A stretch of DNA of 33,992 bases, taken from assembly GCA_947258495.1 (NCBI GenBank), contig CAMYIN010000162.1, positions 1 to 33,992 of the forward strand, read 5' to 3'. The notes under the pieces were generated by a model. That model was not told the DNA's origin. It ran no database searches and was given only the letters and a program-made list of their open reading frames with translations. Position 1 is the stretch's first letter. Every line of letters begins with the position of its first letter. The DNA comes from an uncultured Gammaproteobacteria bacterium (GTDB taxonomy: Bacteria > Pseudomonadota > Gammaproteobacteria > Arenicellales > JAANXG01). The position numbers and the translations under genes were made by a program. Positions 16,028 to 26,208 of this stretch are shown here, piece by piece.

Positions 16028-16567
16028 ATGTTCATGCGCATCCTAAACCGGATGGAGGAGGGCTTCATCGCCCTCCTCCTCGTCACCATGACCCTGCTCG
16101 TGTTCATCGAGGTCGTCGACCGCTTCGTGCTCGGCCACGGTATCCTGTGGATGGAGGAGCTCACCCTGCACCTGTCCGCGTGGATGGTGCTGTTCGGCGC
16201 TTCCTGGGTGCTGAAGCAGGGTGCGCACATCGGCGTAGACGCCTTCGTCAAGCTGTTTTCGACTCCTACGCAGCGCGTGTTCGGCGTCATCGCCGCCGGC
16301 GGCAGCTTGCTCTATTGCGCGCTGATCATCTACGGCGGCTGGGTGTATCTGGCGAAGTTGGTGAAAATCGGCATTGAGCTGGAGGACATACCCATACCGA
16401 AGTGGATGGCCCATTCGATACTGGTCATCGGCATGGCGCTGCTCGGGCTGCGATTGGCGCAGCTGCTATGGCGCATCGTCAAAGGCGAGGAAACGGGCTT
16501 CCGCCACGTGGACGAAGCAGAAGAAGCGTTGGAAGACCTCAGCCACGAAAAACAGGAGGAGACATAA
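16028..16567 (+). CDS. dctQ: TRAP transporter small membrane subunit DctQ
   Basis: 179 residues with four predicted membrane helices (about 13-35, 49-66, 86-110 and 126-146), the standard DctQ topology. The typical segments are GFIALLLVTMTLLVFIEVVDRFVLG, LHLSAWMVLFGASWVLKQGAHIGVDAFVKL and ILVIGMALLGLRLAQLLWRI. The C-terminal tail is acidic and cytoplasmic (EEAEEALEDLSHEKQEE). It forms the inner-membrane complex with DctM that couples sodium entry to dicarboxylate import. The gene ends three bases before the dctM start, so translation is probably coupled. Ligand specificity comes from the binding proteins, not from this subunit. Confidence 0.9.
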   Translation: MFMRILNRMEEGFIALLLVTMTLLVFIEVVDRFVLGHGILWMEELTLHLSAWMVLFGASWVLKQGAHIGVDAFVKLFSTPTQRVFGVIAAGGSLLYCALIIYGGWVYLAKLVKIGIELEDIPIPKWMAHSILVIGMALLGLRLAQLLWRIVKGEETGFRHVDEAEEALEDLSHEKQEET

Positions 16568-16570
16568 GGA

Positions 16571-17971
16571 GTGACCACCGCGGCGCTGTTCATCTTACTT
16601 TTCGCCTGCATGTTTATCGGCGTGCCGGTGTCGATTGCGCTCGGGCTTTCGAGCGTGGCAACCATCCTATTGTTTTCCGACGATTCCCTGGCGTCGGTGG
16701 CGCTCAAGTACTTCGAGAACGTGTCCGAGCACTACACCTTGCTCGCCATTCCGTTTTTCATCCTATCGTCGGCGTTTCTGTCCGGGGGCGGCGTCGCCAG
16801 AAGGTTGATCCGCTTCGCCATCGACGCCGTCGGACACATCCGCGGCGGTCTGGCGATGGCCTCGGTGCTCGCCTGCATGCTGTTCGCGGCCGTGTCCGGT
16901 TCGTCACCCGCCACGGTGGCGGCCATCGGCAGCATCGTCATCGTCGGCATGGTGAAGGCCGGCTATCCGAAGGAGTTCGGCGCCGGAGTCATCTGTAACG
17001 CGGGCACGCTGGGAATCCTGATCCCGCCCTCCATCGTCATGCTGGTCTACTCCGCCGCCACCGAGGTGTCCGCGGCGCGCATGTTCATGGCGGGCTTCAT
17101 TCCCGGCATCGGCATGGGCCTGCTGCTGATGATCGCCATCTACATCGTCGCCCGTATCAAGGGCTTGCCCGCGCAGCCGAGGGCGTCCTTTCGAGAGTTG
17201 GCCGCCAGCGGCTTTTCGGCCTCGGGCGGCCTGTTTTTGATCTTCATCGTGCTCGGCGCCATCTACGGCGGCATCGCCAGCCCTACCGAGGCGGCGGCGG
17301 TGTCCGCGGTCTACGCTTTCCTGGTGGCGTGCTTCGGCTACCGCGACATCGGCCCCATGAAGGCCGTGCCCTGGCGCAAGGACGGCGAAGGCATAGGCGG
17401 TCTGGTGCTGCGGAACACCGGGCAGTTCCTCATGGCGCTGCCGAAGTGCACCTTCGACAAGGAAGTGCGCGAAACGATCATGGACGCCGCCAAGGTCAGC
17501 ATCATGCTGCTGTTCATCATCGCCAACGCCATGCTGTTCGCGCACGTGCTGACCACCGAGCGCATACCCCACGCGATCGCCGAGACGATCGTCGCCTGGG
17601 GCCTGCCGGCGTGGGGCTTTCTGATCGTCGTCAACCTGCTGCTGCTGGCCGCCGGCAACTTCATGGAGCCCTCGGCCATCATCCTCATCATGGCGCCGAT
17701 CCTGTTCCCGATCGCGACCCAGCTCGGCATCGACCCCATTCATCTCGGCATCATCATGGTCGTGAACATGGAGATCGGCATGATCACGCCGCCGGTGGGA
17801 CTCAACCTGTTCGTGACCGCCGGGATCACCGGGGAGAACCTGCAGTGGGCGATCAAGGCCGCACTGCCCTGGCTCTCGCTGCTGCTGATCTTCCTGATCT
17901 TCATTACCTACATCCCGCAGATATCGCTGTTCCTGCCGGAATACATCGACTACCTGAAGGGATACAAATAA
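16571..17971 (+). CDS. dctM: TRAP transporter large permease subunit DctM, with cytoplasmic-loop insertion
   Basis: 466 residues from a GTG start; AGGAGG lies upstream and the dctQ stop is three bases before it. It has the DctM segments FIGVPVSIALGLSSVATILLF, SGSSPATVAAIGSIVIVGMVKAGYPKEFGAGVICNAGTLGILIPPSIVMLVYS, GGIASPTEAAAVSAVYAFLVA, NFMEPSAIILIMAPILFPIATQLGIDPIHLGIIMVVNMEIGMITPPVGLNLFV. Usual DctM proteins have about 425-430 residues. The excess is an insert at about 256-295 (YRDIGPMKAVPWRKDGEGIGGLVLRN and the following residues) between two membrane helices, in a loop. It forms the transport channel with DctQ. Homologues of this length occur in the family, so the insert may be a subfamily trait. 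Confidence 0.93.
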   Translation: MTTAALFILLFACMFIGVPVSIALGLSSVATILLFSDDSLASVALKYFENVSEHYTLLAIPFFILSSAFLSGGGVARRLIRFAIDAVGHIRGGLAMASVLACMLFAAVSGSSPATVAAIGSIVIVGMVKAGYPKEFGAGVICNAGTLGILIPPSIVMLVYSAATEVSAARMFMAGFIPGIGMGLLLMIAIYIVARIKGLPAQPRASFRELAASGFSASGGLFLIFIVLGAIYGGIASPTEAAAVSAVYAFLVACFGYRDIGPMKAVPWRKDGEGIGGLVLRNTGQFLMALPKCTFDKEVRETIMDAAKVSIMLLFIIANAMLFAHVLTTERIPHAIAETIVAWGLPAWGFLIVVNLLLLAAGNFMEPSAIILIMAPILFPIATQLGIDPIHLGIIMVVNMEIGMITPPVGLNLFVTAGITGENLQWAIKAALPWLSLLLIFLIFITYIPQISLFLPEYIDYLKGYK

Positions 17972-18011
17972 ACCATGCTGGCTCGACCAGCCACCTAGCT
18001 GGAGGACGCGC

Positions 18012-18995
18012 ATGCAGGTGCTCGTTGTTCTTTGTGTGCTGTTTCTCTCCGCCGCCATCGCGCGCGCCGACGATCCGATACTCATCCGCTTTTCCCACGT
18101 CACCAGCGAGGCCACGCCCAAGGGGCACGGCGCGGAACTGTTCAAGAAGCTGGCCGAGGAACGCCTCGGCGGAAAGGTCCGGGTAGAGGTCTATCCCCGG
18201 TCTCTGAAGTTCAACGACGACCAGGCGCTGCTCGCCCTGTTGTTCGGCGACATCGAGCTCGCGGCGCCGTCGTTTTCCAAGTTCCGCAGCTACTCCCGGC
18301 AGATGCAGGTGTTCGACCTGCCGTTTCTGTTTTCCGACGTCGACGCGGTGCATCGATTCCAGGCCGGCGAAGCCGGTCGTCAACTGCTGGATTCGATGGT
18401 CCCCCTCGGGATCAAGGGACTGGCGTACTGGGACAACGGCATGCGCGTCATGTCGGCGAATCGTCCGCTGCGGGTTCCCGAGGACGCCGACGGGCTGCGC
18501 TTTCGTATCGAACCCTCCGCGGTGATGCAGGTCCAGTACCGGGCCCTGGGCGTCGCCACTGTTCCCATGCCCTTCGGCCAGGTTCGCGAGGGGTTGAAGA
18601 TGGGGCTGGTGGGCGGACAGGAAAACGCCTGGTCGAACATCTATTCGAAAGGTTTTCACGACTTCCAGAAATACTTTACCGAGGCCCGCCACAGCTTCCT
18701 CGGCTACATGCTGGTCACCAACGCGGAGTTCTGGAGCGGCCTGCCGCCGGAGGTGCGCGGGGAACTGGAAAAAATCGTCCGAGAGGTGACCGTCGAGGTG
18801 AATCGCATCGCCGGCGAGAAGGCGCAGAGTGACCGGCAGCGGGTGATCGAATCCAAGAAGGCCGAAGTGATCACCTTGAGCGACACCGAGCTCGAGGCCT
18901 GGCGCGCCGTGCTCAAACCCGTTTGGTCGGCGTTCGAGCCGCAGATCGGAAGGGAAATCATAGAGCAGGCGCAACGGGCCAATCTGTCGCCCTGA
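18012..18995 (+). CDS. Second TRAP solute-binding protein, DctP-like
   Basis: 327 residues, paralogous to the DctP at 15000. A signal peptide (1-19) precedes ILIRFSHVTSEATPKGHGAELFKKLAEERLGGKVRVEVYPRSLKFNDDQALLALLFGDIELAAPSFSKF. The carboxylate-binding arginine (R165, GLRFRIEP) and pocket motif GGQENAWSNIYS (N205) are kept. Between the first protein's NGMKQLSSSSPMRVPED and this one's NGMRVMSANRPLRVPED the framework is alike but pocket residues differ, so it may bind another dicarboxylate or at another affinity. GGAGG precedes the ATG. It lies 40 bases after dctM and 40 before maeB on the same strand. TRAP loci with a second binding protein after dctM are uncommon; it might instead act in sensing by DctB. 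Confidence 0.9.
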   Translation: MQVLVVLCVLFLSAAIARADDPILIRFSHVTSEATPKGHGAELFKKLAEERLGGKVRVEVYPRSLKFNDDQALLALLFGDIELAAPSFSKFRSYSRQMQVFDLPFLFSDVDAVHRFQAGEAGRQLLDSMVPLGIKGLAYWDNGMRVMSANRPLRVPEDADGLRFRIEPSAVMQVQYRALGVATVPMPFGQVREGLKMGLVGGQENAWSNIYSKGFHDFQKYFTEARHSFLGYMLVTNAEFWSGLPPEVRGELEKIVREVTVEVNRIAGEKAQSDRQRVIESKKAEVITLSDTELEAWRAVLKPVWSAFEPQIGREIIEQAQRANLSP

Positions 18996-19035
18996 CCGTG
19001 CGCAATCACGGATCCAAACACCGCAATATAGCTAC

Positions 19036-21321
<2,286 letters not shown>

Positions 21322-21485
21322 GGTGGACCTACTTCGGCGCGCGGGGCCGAACAAGGCGGCGAGTCGAGCTCCGAGACGGCGTTGTTCCACGGCGCTTCGC
21401 GCCCATGTAACCGGCTACCGTTGACGCAAGTTGCCATCGCAGCGGAGCGCGTGCCGATGACTGATTGACCAGGAGGAAACAGACC

Positions 21486-22046
21486 ATGTTCCAAGTCCGT
21501 ATTCACGGCCGCGGAGGCCAGGGGGTCGTATCCGCGGCCGAGATGCTGTCGATCGCGGCATTTGAGGAAGGCAAACACTCGCAAGCCGTGCCCAGTTTCG
21601 GTTCCGAGCGCATGGGCGCGCCGGTGGTGGCCTACGTACGCATCGACGACAAGGAAATCGAGTTGCGCGAACCGGTGCTGGAACCCGATCTGTTGATCGT
21701 GCAGGACCCCACGCTGTTTACGGCCATCGACGTGTTCGCGGGTCTGCGCGACGACGGCTACGTGCTCATCAATACCCGCAAGACCGCCGAGGAGCTGGGC
21801 ATCGGGGAGGCTACGCAGCGGCTGCCCGAAGGCCACGTCGCCACCGTCGCAGCGACGGAGCTGGCGATGCGCCACCTAAAGCGCCCGACACCGAATACCG
21901 TACTGCTGGGCGCCTTCACCGCCATGAACGACATCGTCAAGCTGGAATCGGTCTTCAAGGCCATACAGAAAAAGTTTCCCGGCAAGATCGGTGAAATGAA
22001 CGTCACTGCGGCGCAGGCGGCACACGACGTCGCCGCCGCAGACTGA
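21486..22046 (+). CDS. porG: 2-oxoacid:acceptor oxidoreductase, gamma subunit
   Basis: 186 residues from ATG 21486, which follows AGGAGG at the right distance; the frame opens seven codons earlier. It begins with the family signature FQVRIHGRGGQGVVSAAEMLSIAAFEEGKHSQAVPSFGSERMGAPV, and continues VLEPDLLIVQDPTLF and KRPTPNTVLLGAFT. The gamma subunit contacts the CoA and the beta subunit in the cytoplasmic oxidoreductase that interconverts 2-oxoacids plus CoA with acyl-CoA plus CO2. It is the first of four tightly packed genes. The pyruvate-type name is inferred from neighbouring maeB; 2-oxoglutarate or another oxoacid cannot be excluded by motif. A 164-base gap separates it from maeB, so a separate promoter is possible. 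Confidence 0.9.
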   Translation: MFQVRIHGRGGQGVVSAAEMLSIAAFEEGKHSQAVPSFGSERMGAPVVAYVRIDDKEIELREPVLEPDLLIVQDPTLFTAIDVFAGLRDDGYVLINTRKTAEELGIGEATQRLPEGHVATVAATELAMRHLKRPTPNTVLLGAFTAMNDIVKLESVFKAIQKKFPGKIGEMNVTAAQAAHDVAAAD

Positions 22047-22071
22047 AAACAGCCGAAAAGGAGCACGCAGC

Positions 22072-23328
22072 ATGCTGAAACAAGTCGAAGGCTCTCACGC
22101 CGTCGCCGAGGCGGTGGCCCTGTGCCGGCCGGAAGTGATTTCCGCCTACCCGATCACCCCGCAGACCCACATCGTGGAGGACCTGGGCACCATGGTGAAG
22201 GCCGGTGGAATCGAGAATTGCGAGTTCCTGTTGGTGGAATCGGAGTTCGGCGCGCTCAGCGCCTGCATCGGTTCGTCCGCCGCCGGCGCACGCAGCTACA
22301 CCGCGACCTCCAGCCAGGGGATGCTGTTCATGATGGAGGCCGTCTACAACGCCTCCGGCATGGGCCTGCCGATCGTGATGACCGTGGGCAACCGCGCCAT
22401 CGGCGCGCCGATCAACATCTGGAACGACTGGGGCGACGCCATGTCGGCGCGCGACGCCGGGTGGATCCAGTTGTTCGTCGAAAGCAATCAACAGGCGGTC
22501 GACGTCCACATCCAGGCCTTCAAGCTGGCGGAACAATTGAGCCTGCCGGTGATGGTGTGCATGGACGGATTCATCCTCACTCATTCCTACAGCCGGGTCG
22601 ACATCCCCGAGCAGGAACAGGTCGACGCGTTTTTGCCGGCCTTCGAGCCGCGCCAGGTGCTGGACCCCGCCGTGCCTGTCTCCATGGGCGCCATGGTGGG
22701 TCCGGAGGCCTTCACAGAAGTCCGCTATCTCGCCCATCACAAGCAGATGGAGGCGCTGGAGCTCATTCCCGAGCAGGCGGCGGCGTTCCAACAGATCTTC
22801 GGGCGGGACTCCGGCGGACTGACCAAGAGCTTCGAGTGCGAGGGCGCCGAAACCGTGGTCGTCACCATGGGCTCGGTCATCGGCACCATGAAAGAGGTGC
22901 TCGCGGGCATGCGCGCGGACGGGATCTCCATAGGCGCCCTCGCCGTGCGGTCGTTCCGCCCGTTTCCGAAAGATACCCTGCGCGCGTGTCTGCAGAATGC
23001 CAAACGGGTGATCGTGTTCGAGAAATGCCTCGCCGTCGGCATGGGCGGCATCCTGGCGATGAACCTGCGCATGGCGTTGAAGGATTTTCCGATCCGCGTG
23101 CACTCCGCCATCGGCGGGCTCGGCGGGCGACCCATAACGCGCGCGAATCTGCGCAGGATGTTCGAAAAGGGCATCCGGGATGAAATGGAGGAGCCCCACT
23201 TTCACGACATTCAGATGGATATCGTTGAACGCGAACTCGAGCGCGAACGCGCCCAGCGGCGCTCGGGCTCGATCGCCGAGAACATCCTTCAGGACGTCGG
23301 CGTGGTGGCCGCGGCGAAAACCATTTAG
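22072..23328 (+). CDS. porA: 2-oxoacid:acceptor oxidoreductase, alpha subunit
   Basis: 418 residues. The N-terminal pyrimidine-binding domain shows GSHAVAEAVALCRPEVISAYPITPQTHIVEDLGTMVKAG and ESEFGALSACIGSSAAGARSYTATSSQGMLFMMEAVYNASGMGLPIVMTVGNRAIGAPINIWNDWGD. The YPITPQT segment and the glutamate in ESEFGALS are the usual cofactor-facing residues. The C-terminal domain (VVVTMGSVIGTMKEVLAGMRADGISIGALAVRSFRPFPKD, GGLGGRPITRANL) is the transketolase-C type. It pairs with the beta subunit to bind thiamine diphosphate. AAGGAG precedes the ATG by eight bases, and the next gene starts 12 bases after the stop. It is a separate-subunit (archaeal-type) enzyme and not the single-chain PFOR. Confidence 0.92.
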   Translation: MLKQVEGSHAVAEAVALCRPEVISAYPITPQTHIVEDLGTMVKAGGIENCEFLLVESEFGALSACIGSSAAGARSYTATSSQGMLFMMEAVYNASGMGLPIVMTVGNRAIGAPINIWNDWGDAMSARDAGWIQLFVESNQQAVDVHIQAFKLAEQLSLPVMVCMDGFILTHSYSRVDIPEQEQVDAFLPAFEPRQVLDPAVPVSMGAMVGPEAFTEVRYLAHHKQMEALELIPEQAAAFQQIFGRDSGGLTKSFECEGAETVVVTMGSVIGTMKEVLAGMRADGISIGALAVRSFRPFPKDTLRACLQNAKRVIVFEKCLAVGMGGILAMNLRMALKDFPIRVHSAIGGLGGRPITRANLRRMFEKGIRDEMEEPHFHDIQMDIVERELERERAQRRSGSIAENILQDVGVVAAAKTI

Positions 23329-23340
23329 CAGGAGAAGACG

Positions 23341-24360
23341 ATGGCACAAATCCCCGAATCTCTGCAAAAAGTCAGGTTCTATCAGACCGGGACACTGACC
23401 GTCGGCAACCGGCTGCTGGACGCCGAGCACCGCTCGGTGCAGGCCACTCTCGACCGCTCCAATTCGCTGGATTCCGGCCACCGGGCGTGCCAGGGCTGCG
23501 GCGAGGCCCTGGGGGCGCGTTTCGCCATCGACGCGGCGATGCGCGCAACCGACAACCGGCTCATCGCCGCCAACGCCACCGGCTGCCTGGAGGTCTTCAC
23601 CACACCCTACCCCGAGACCGCCTGGTCCGTGCCGTGGATACACTCCTTGTTCGGCAACGCCGCCGCCGTGGGCGCGGGCATCGCCGCGGCCATGAAGGCA
23701 AAGGGCCGCAAAGACGTGCGCGTGATCGCACAGGGCGGCGACGGAGGCACCACCGACATCGGTTTCGGCTGCCTGTCCGGTATGTTCGATCGCAACGACG
23801 ACGTGCTCTACATCTGCTACAACAACGAGGCCTACATGAACACCGGGGTGCAGCGCTCCAGCGCCACGCCGGGCGCGGCCCGCACCGCGACCACCATGCC
23901 GGTGGGCAAGGATCCCGGGAACGCCTTCAACACCGGCAAGAGCGTGCCCCTGATCGCAATGGCCCATCTGATCCCCTACGTGGCCACCGCCTCGGTCCAC
24001 GATCTGCACGATCTGGAGCACAAAGTCACCAAGGCCATGGGGGTTCGCGGGTCGCGTTACATTGAGATCTTCGTGCCCTGTCCACTGGGCTGGGGATCAA
24101 AACCGAGCGATACGGTAAAGATCGCGCGCCTGGCCGTGGAGTGCGGCCTGTTTCCGCTGATCGAGGCGGAGCACGGCGAGATCACGGGCGTCACCAAGAT
24201 CCGCAGTAAGACCCCGGTTGCGGACTACCTCAAGCTGCAGCGCCGTTTCGCCCACGTGTTGAAACCGGACAACGCCCATCAGCTCGAACAGTTGCAGGCG
24301 ATCGCCGACCGCAACATCAGCAGGTTCAATCTCGTAGACGATCAAGGAGGGCAGGAATGA
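23341..24360 (+). CDS. porB: 2-oxoacid:acceptor oxidoreductase, beta subunit (TPP and 4Fe-4S)
   Basis: 339 residues. The thiamine diphosphate and magnesium motif is GGDGGTTDIGFGCLSGMFDRNDDVLYICYNNEAYMNTGVQRS (from about 132). C50 and C53 in HRACQGCGEALG, C82 in NATGCLEV and C247 in FVPCPLGW are positioned as the four ligands of the proximal [4Fe-4S] cluster of PorB/PFOR. The polar segment SATPGAARTATTMPVGK (174-190) follows the TPP motif as in pyruvate enzymes. It catalyses the decarboxylation and sends electrons through the cluster to the flavoprotein subunit. Its stop overlaps the next start by four bases (ATGA), indicating tight coupling. Confidence 0.93.
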   Translation: MAQIPESLQKVRFYQTGTLTVGNRLLDAEHRSVQATLDRSNSLDSGHRACQGCGEALGARFAIDAAMRATDNRLIAANATGCLEVFTTPYPETAWSVPWIHSLFGNAAAVGAGIAAAMKAKGRKDVRVIAQGGDGGTTDIGFGCLSGMFDRNDDVLYICYNNEAYMNTGVQRSSATPGAARTATTMPVGKDPGNAFNTGKSVPLIAMAHLIPYVATASVHDLHDLEHKVTKAMGVRGSRYIEIFVPCPLGWGSKPSDTVKIARLAVECGLFPLIEAEHGEITGVTKIRSKTPVADYLKLQRRFAHVLKPDNAHQLEQLQAIADRNISRFNLVDDQGGQE

Positions 24361-25979
24361 AAACGCCCTTTGCCATCACCCTGGACGTCGGCAGCAGTCT
24401 GCTCAACAAGACCGGTTCCTGGCGTACCGAGCGCCCCCAGTACCTGGACCGCCTGCCGCCCTGCAACCACGCCTGCCCCGCCGGCGAGAACATCCAGCAA
24501 TGGCTGTACCTGACGGAGGAAGGGCGCTACGAGGAGGCCTGGCGTCAGATCATGGACGACAACCCGTTCCCCGCGGTCATGGGGCGGGTCTGTTACCACC
24601 CCTGCGAGACGAGCTGCAACCGCGGCCAGCTGGACGAGGCCGTGGGGATCAACGCCGTGGAGCGCTTTCTCGGGGACCAGGCGCTGATCAACGAGTGGCG
24701 CATGGAAGCGGGGACGTCGACCGGAAAACGGGTCATGGTGCTCGGCGCCGGGCCCGGCGGACTGGCGGCGGCCTATCACTTGCGGCGCATGGGTCACGAA
24801 GTAACGGTATTCGAAGCGTCGCCGCAGGCGGGCGGTATGCTGCGATACGGCATACCCAAGTACCGCATGCCGAGAGAAAAGCTGCGCGCGGAGGTCGCGC
24901 GCATCGAGCAGATGGGAGTGGCGCTGCAACTCGATACGCGCATCGACGACGTGCTCGCGGCGCGTGACGAAGGCGCGTTCGACGCCGTTTTTCTCGCCAT
25001 CGGCGCCCAGCTGCCGAAGCGGGTGGACATTAAAGGCAACGGCGAACCGCCGGTGCTGGATGCGGTGACGGTGTTGCGCAACACCGAGCTCGAGCAGACG
25101 ACCGGCCTGCGCGGCCAGGTGGTGGTCTACGGGGGCGGCAACACCGCCATGGACGTGGGCCGCTCGGCGGTGCGGCTCGGCGCGAAAAAGGTGACGGTGG
25201 TGGTGTTCGAAGCCCGGGAGCACATGCCCGCGCACGAATTCGAGGTAACAGAGGCGCGCGAGGAGGGCGTGACACTGATCTGCCTGCGCGCCATCCGCGA
25301 GGTCCACGGCGACACCGTGACCCTGGAGAAGATGGTTCCCGGCGAGGGCCGCTGGCCGCAGCCCACCGGCCAGTTCGAGAACCTGAGCGCAGACGTGGTG
25401 GTGCAGGCGCTGGGCCAGAATGTAGACACCGCCCTGGTGGACGCGCTCACCGGCGTACGCACCGCGGAGGGGGTGGTGCAGGTCGGCGCGGACATGCAGA
25501 CCGGTTGCGCGGGCGTATTCGCGGGGGGAGACATGATCCCGTCGCAGCGCACGGTAACGACGGCCATCGGCCACGGCAAGAAGGCGGCGCGCAACATCGA
25601 CGCCTATCTGCGCAACGGCGCGTACCAGGCGCCGGAAAAACACGAAGTGGTGAATTTCGACATGCTCAACACCTGGTATTACTCCGACGCACCGCGAACC
25701 GTACGGCCCATGTTGAACGTCATGCGGCGGCAATCCGGTTTCGCGGAAATCGTCGGCAACATCGACCAGGAGGCCGCGACCTTCGAAGCGCGGCGCTGCA
25801 TGTCGTGCGGCAATTGTTTCGAATGCGACAATTGCTACGGCGTCTGCCCGGACAACTCCATCACCAAGCTCGGACCCGGACTGCGATTCAAGTTCAAGTA
25901 CGACTATTGCAAAGGCTGCGGCCTGTGCGTGTCGGAGTGCCCGTGCGGGGCCATCAAAATGATCCCGGAGGACATTTAA
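24357..25979 (+). CDS. FAD-dependent NAD(P)H oxidoreductase (GltD-like) fused to ferredoxin domain, electron-transfer subunit
   Basis: 540 residues. An N-terminal GltD-type iron-sulfur segment (C36, C40, C79, C83, C87 in CNHAC and CYHPCETSC), an FAD Rossmann motif VLGAGPGGLAAAYHLRRMGHEVTVFE (128 on), an NADPH-type motif VVVYGGGNTAMDVGRSAVRLGA (255 on), and GCAGVFAGGDMI. After a linker, a double-cluster ferredoxin holds cysteines 481, 484, 487, 490, 493, 497 and 518, 521, 524, 528, 530. The first group (CMSCGNCFECDNCYGVCPD) has extra cysteines compared with a standard motif. The gene overlaps porB by four bases. It likely takes electrons from the beta subunit to reduce NAD(P)+, or the reverse, replacing a soluble ferredoxin. 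Whether the partner is NADH or NADPH cannot be decided here. Confidence 0.9.
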   Translation: MKTPFAITLDVGSSLLNKTGSWRTERPQYLDRLPPCNHACPAGENIQQWLYLTEEGRYEEAWRQIMDDNPFPAVMGRVCYHPCETSCNRGQLDEAVGINAVERFLGDQALINEWRMEAGTSTGKRVMVLGAGPGGLAAAYHLRRMGHEVTVFEASPQAGGMLRYGIPKYRMPREKLRAEVARIEQMGVALQLDTRIDDVLAARDEGAFDAVFLAIGAQLPKRVDIKGNGEPPVLDAVTVLRNTELEQTTGLRGQVVVYGGGNTAMDVGRSAVRLGAKKVTVVVFEAREHMPAHEFEVTEAREEGVTLICLRAIREVHGDTVTLEKMVPGEGRWPQPTGQFENLSADVVVQALGQNVDTALVDALTGVRTAEGVVQVGADMQTGCAGVFAGGDMIPSQRTVTTAIGHGKKAARNIDAYLRNGAYQAPEKHEVVNFDMLNTWYYSDAPRTVRPMLNVMRRQSGFAEIVGNIDQEAATFEARRCMSCGNCFECDNCYGVCPDNSITKLGPGLRFKFKYDYCKGCGLCVSECPCGAIKMIPEDI

Positions 25980-25994
25980 CCAGTTCGCCAAGGC

Positions 25995-26018
25995 CCGACG
26001 CCGCTGCAGCGGCGTCGG
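25995..26018. terminator. 24-bp perfect palindrome after the oxidoreductase operon
   Basis: CCGACGCCGCTG followed by its exact complement, CAGCGGCGTCGG, centred at 26006/26007, 15 bases after the last stop codon. It lies between convergent genes. The stem is very GC rich, but no T tract follows on either strand. It could act as a barrier at the transcript end. Confidence 0.5.
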
Positions 26019-26208
26019 CTCGGCGATGCAAGCGCGCCGATGTCTGCGTGGCGGCCTTGCGCTGCCGAAGCAAGACCCGAACGACGCGCGGCCTGGAGTC
26101 GCGGACGGATTTCTACCGAGGAGGAATCATCGGACACGCCGTAAGTACCTCCGTGCAGGCTCGGCGCCGGGCCGGTTGCTGGGATGGGAGGCGGGATGTC
26201 CTGGCGTA

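Noticed and set aside
16904-18145. 413-codon minus-strand frame under dctM and dctP2
   Set aside because: Histidine, aspartate and glutamine-rich antisense shadow with no motif; dctM fits the plus strand fully.
22003-24021. 672-codon minus-strand frame opposite the oxidoreductase genes
   Set aside because: The composition (histidine, glycine and arginine rich) is what GC-rich antisense reading gives, and the plus strand carries clear alpha and beta subunits.
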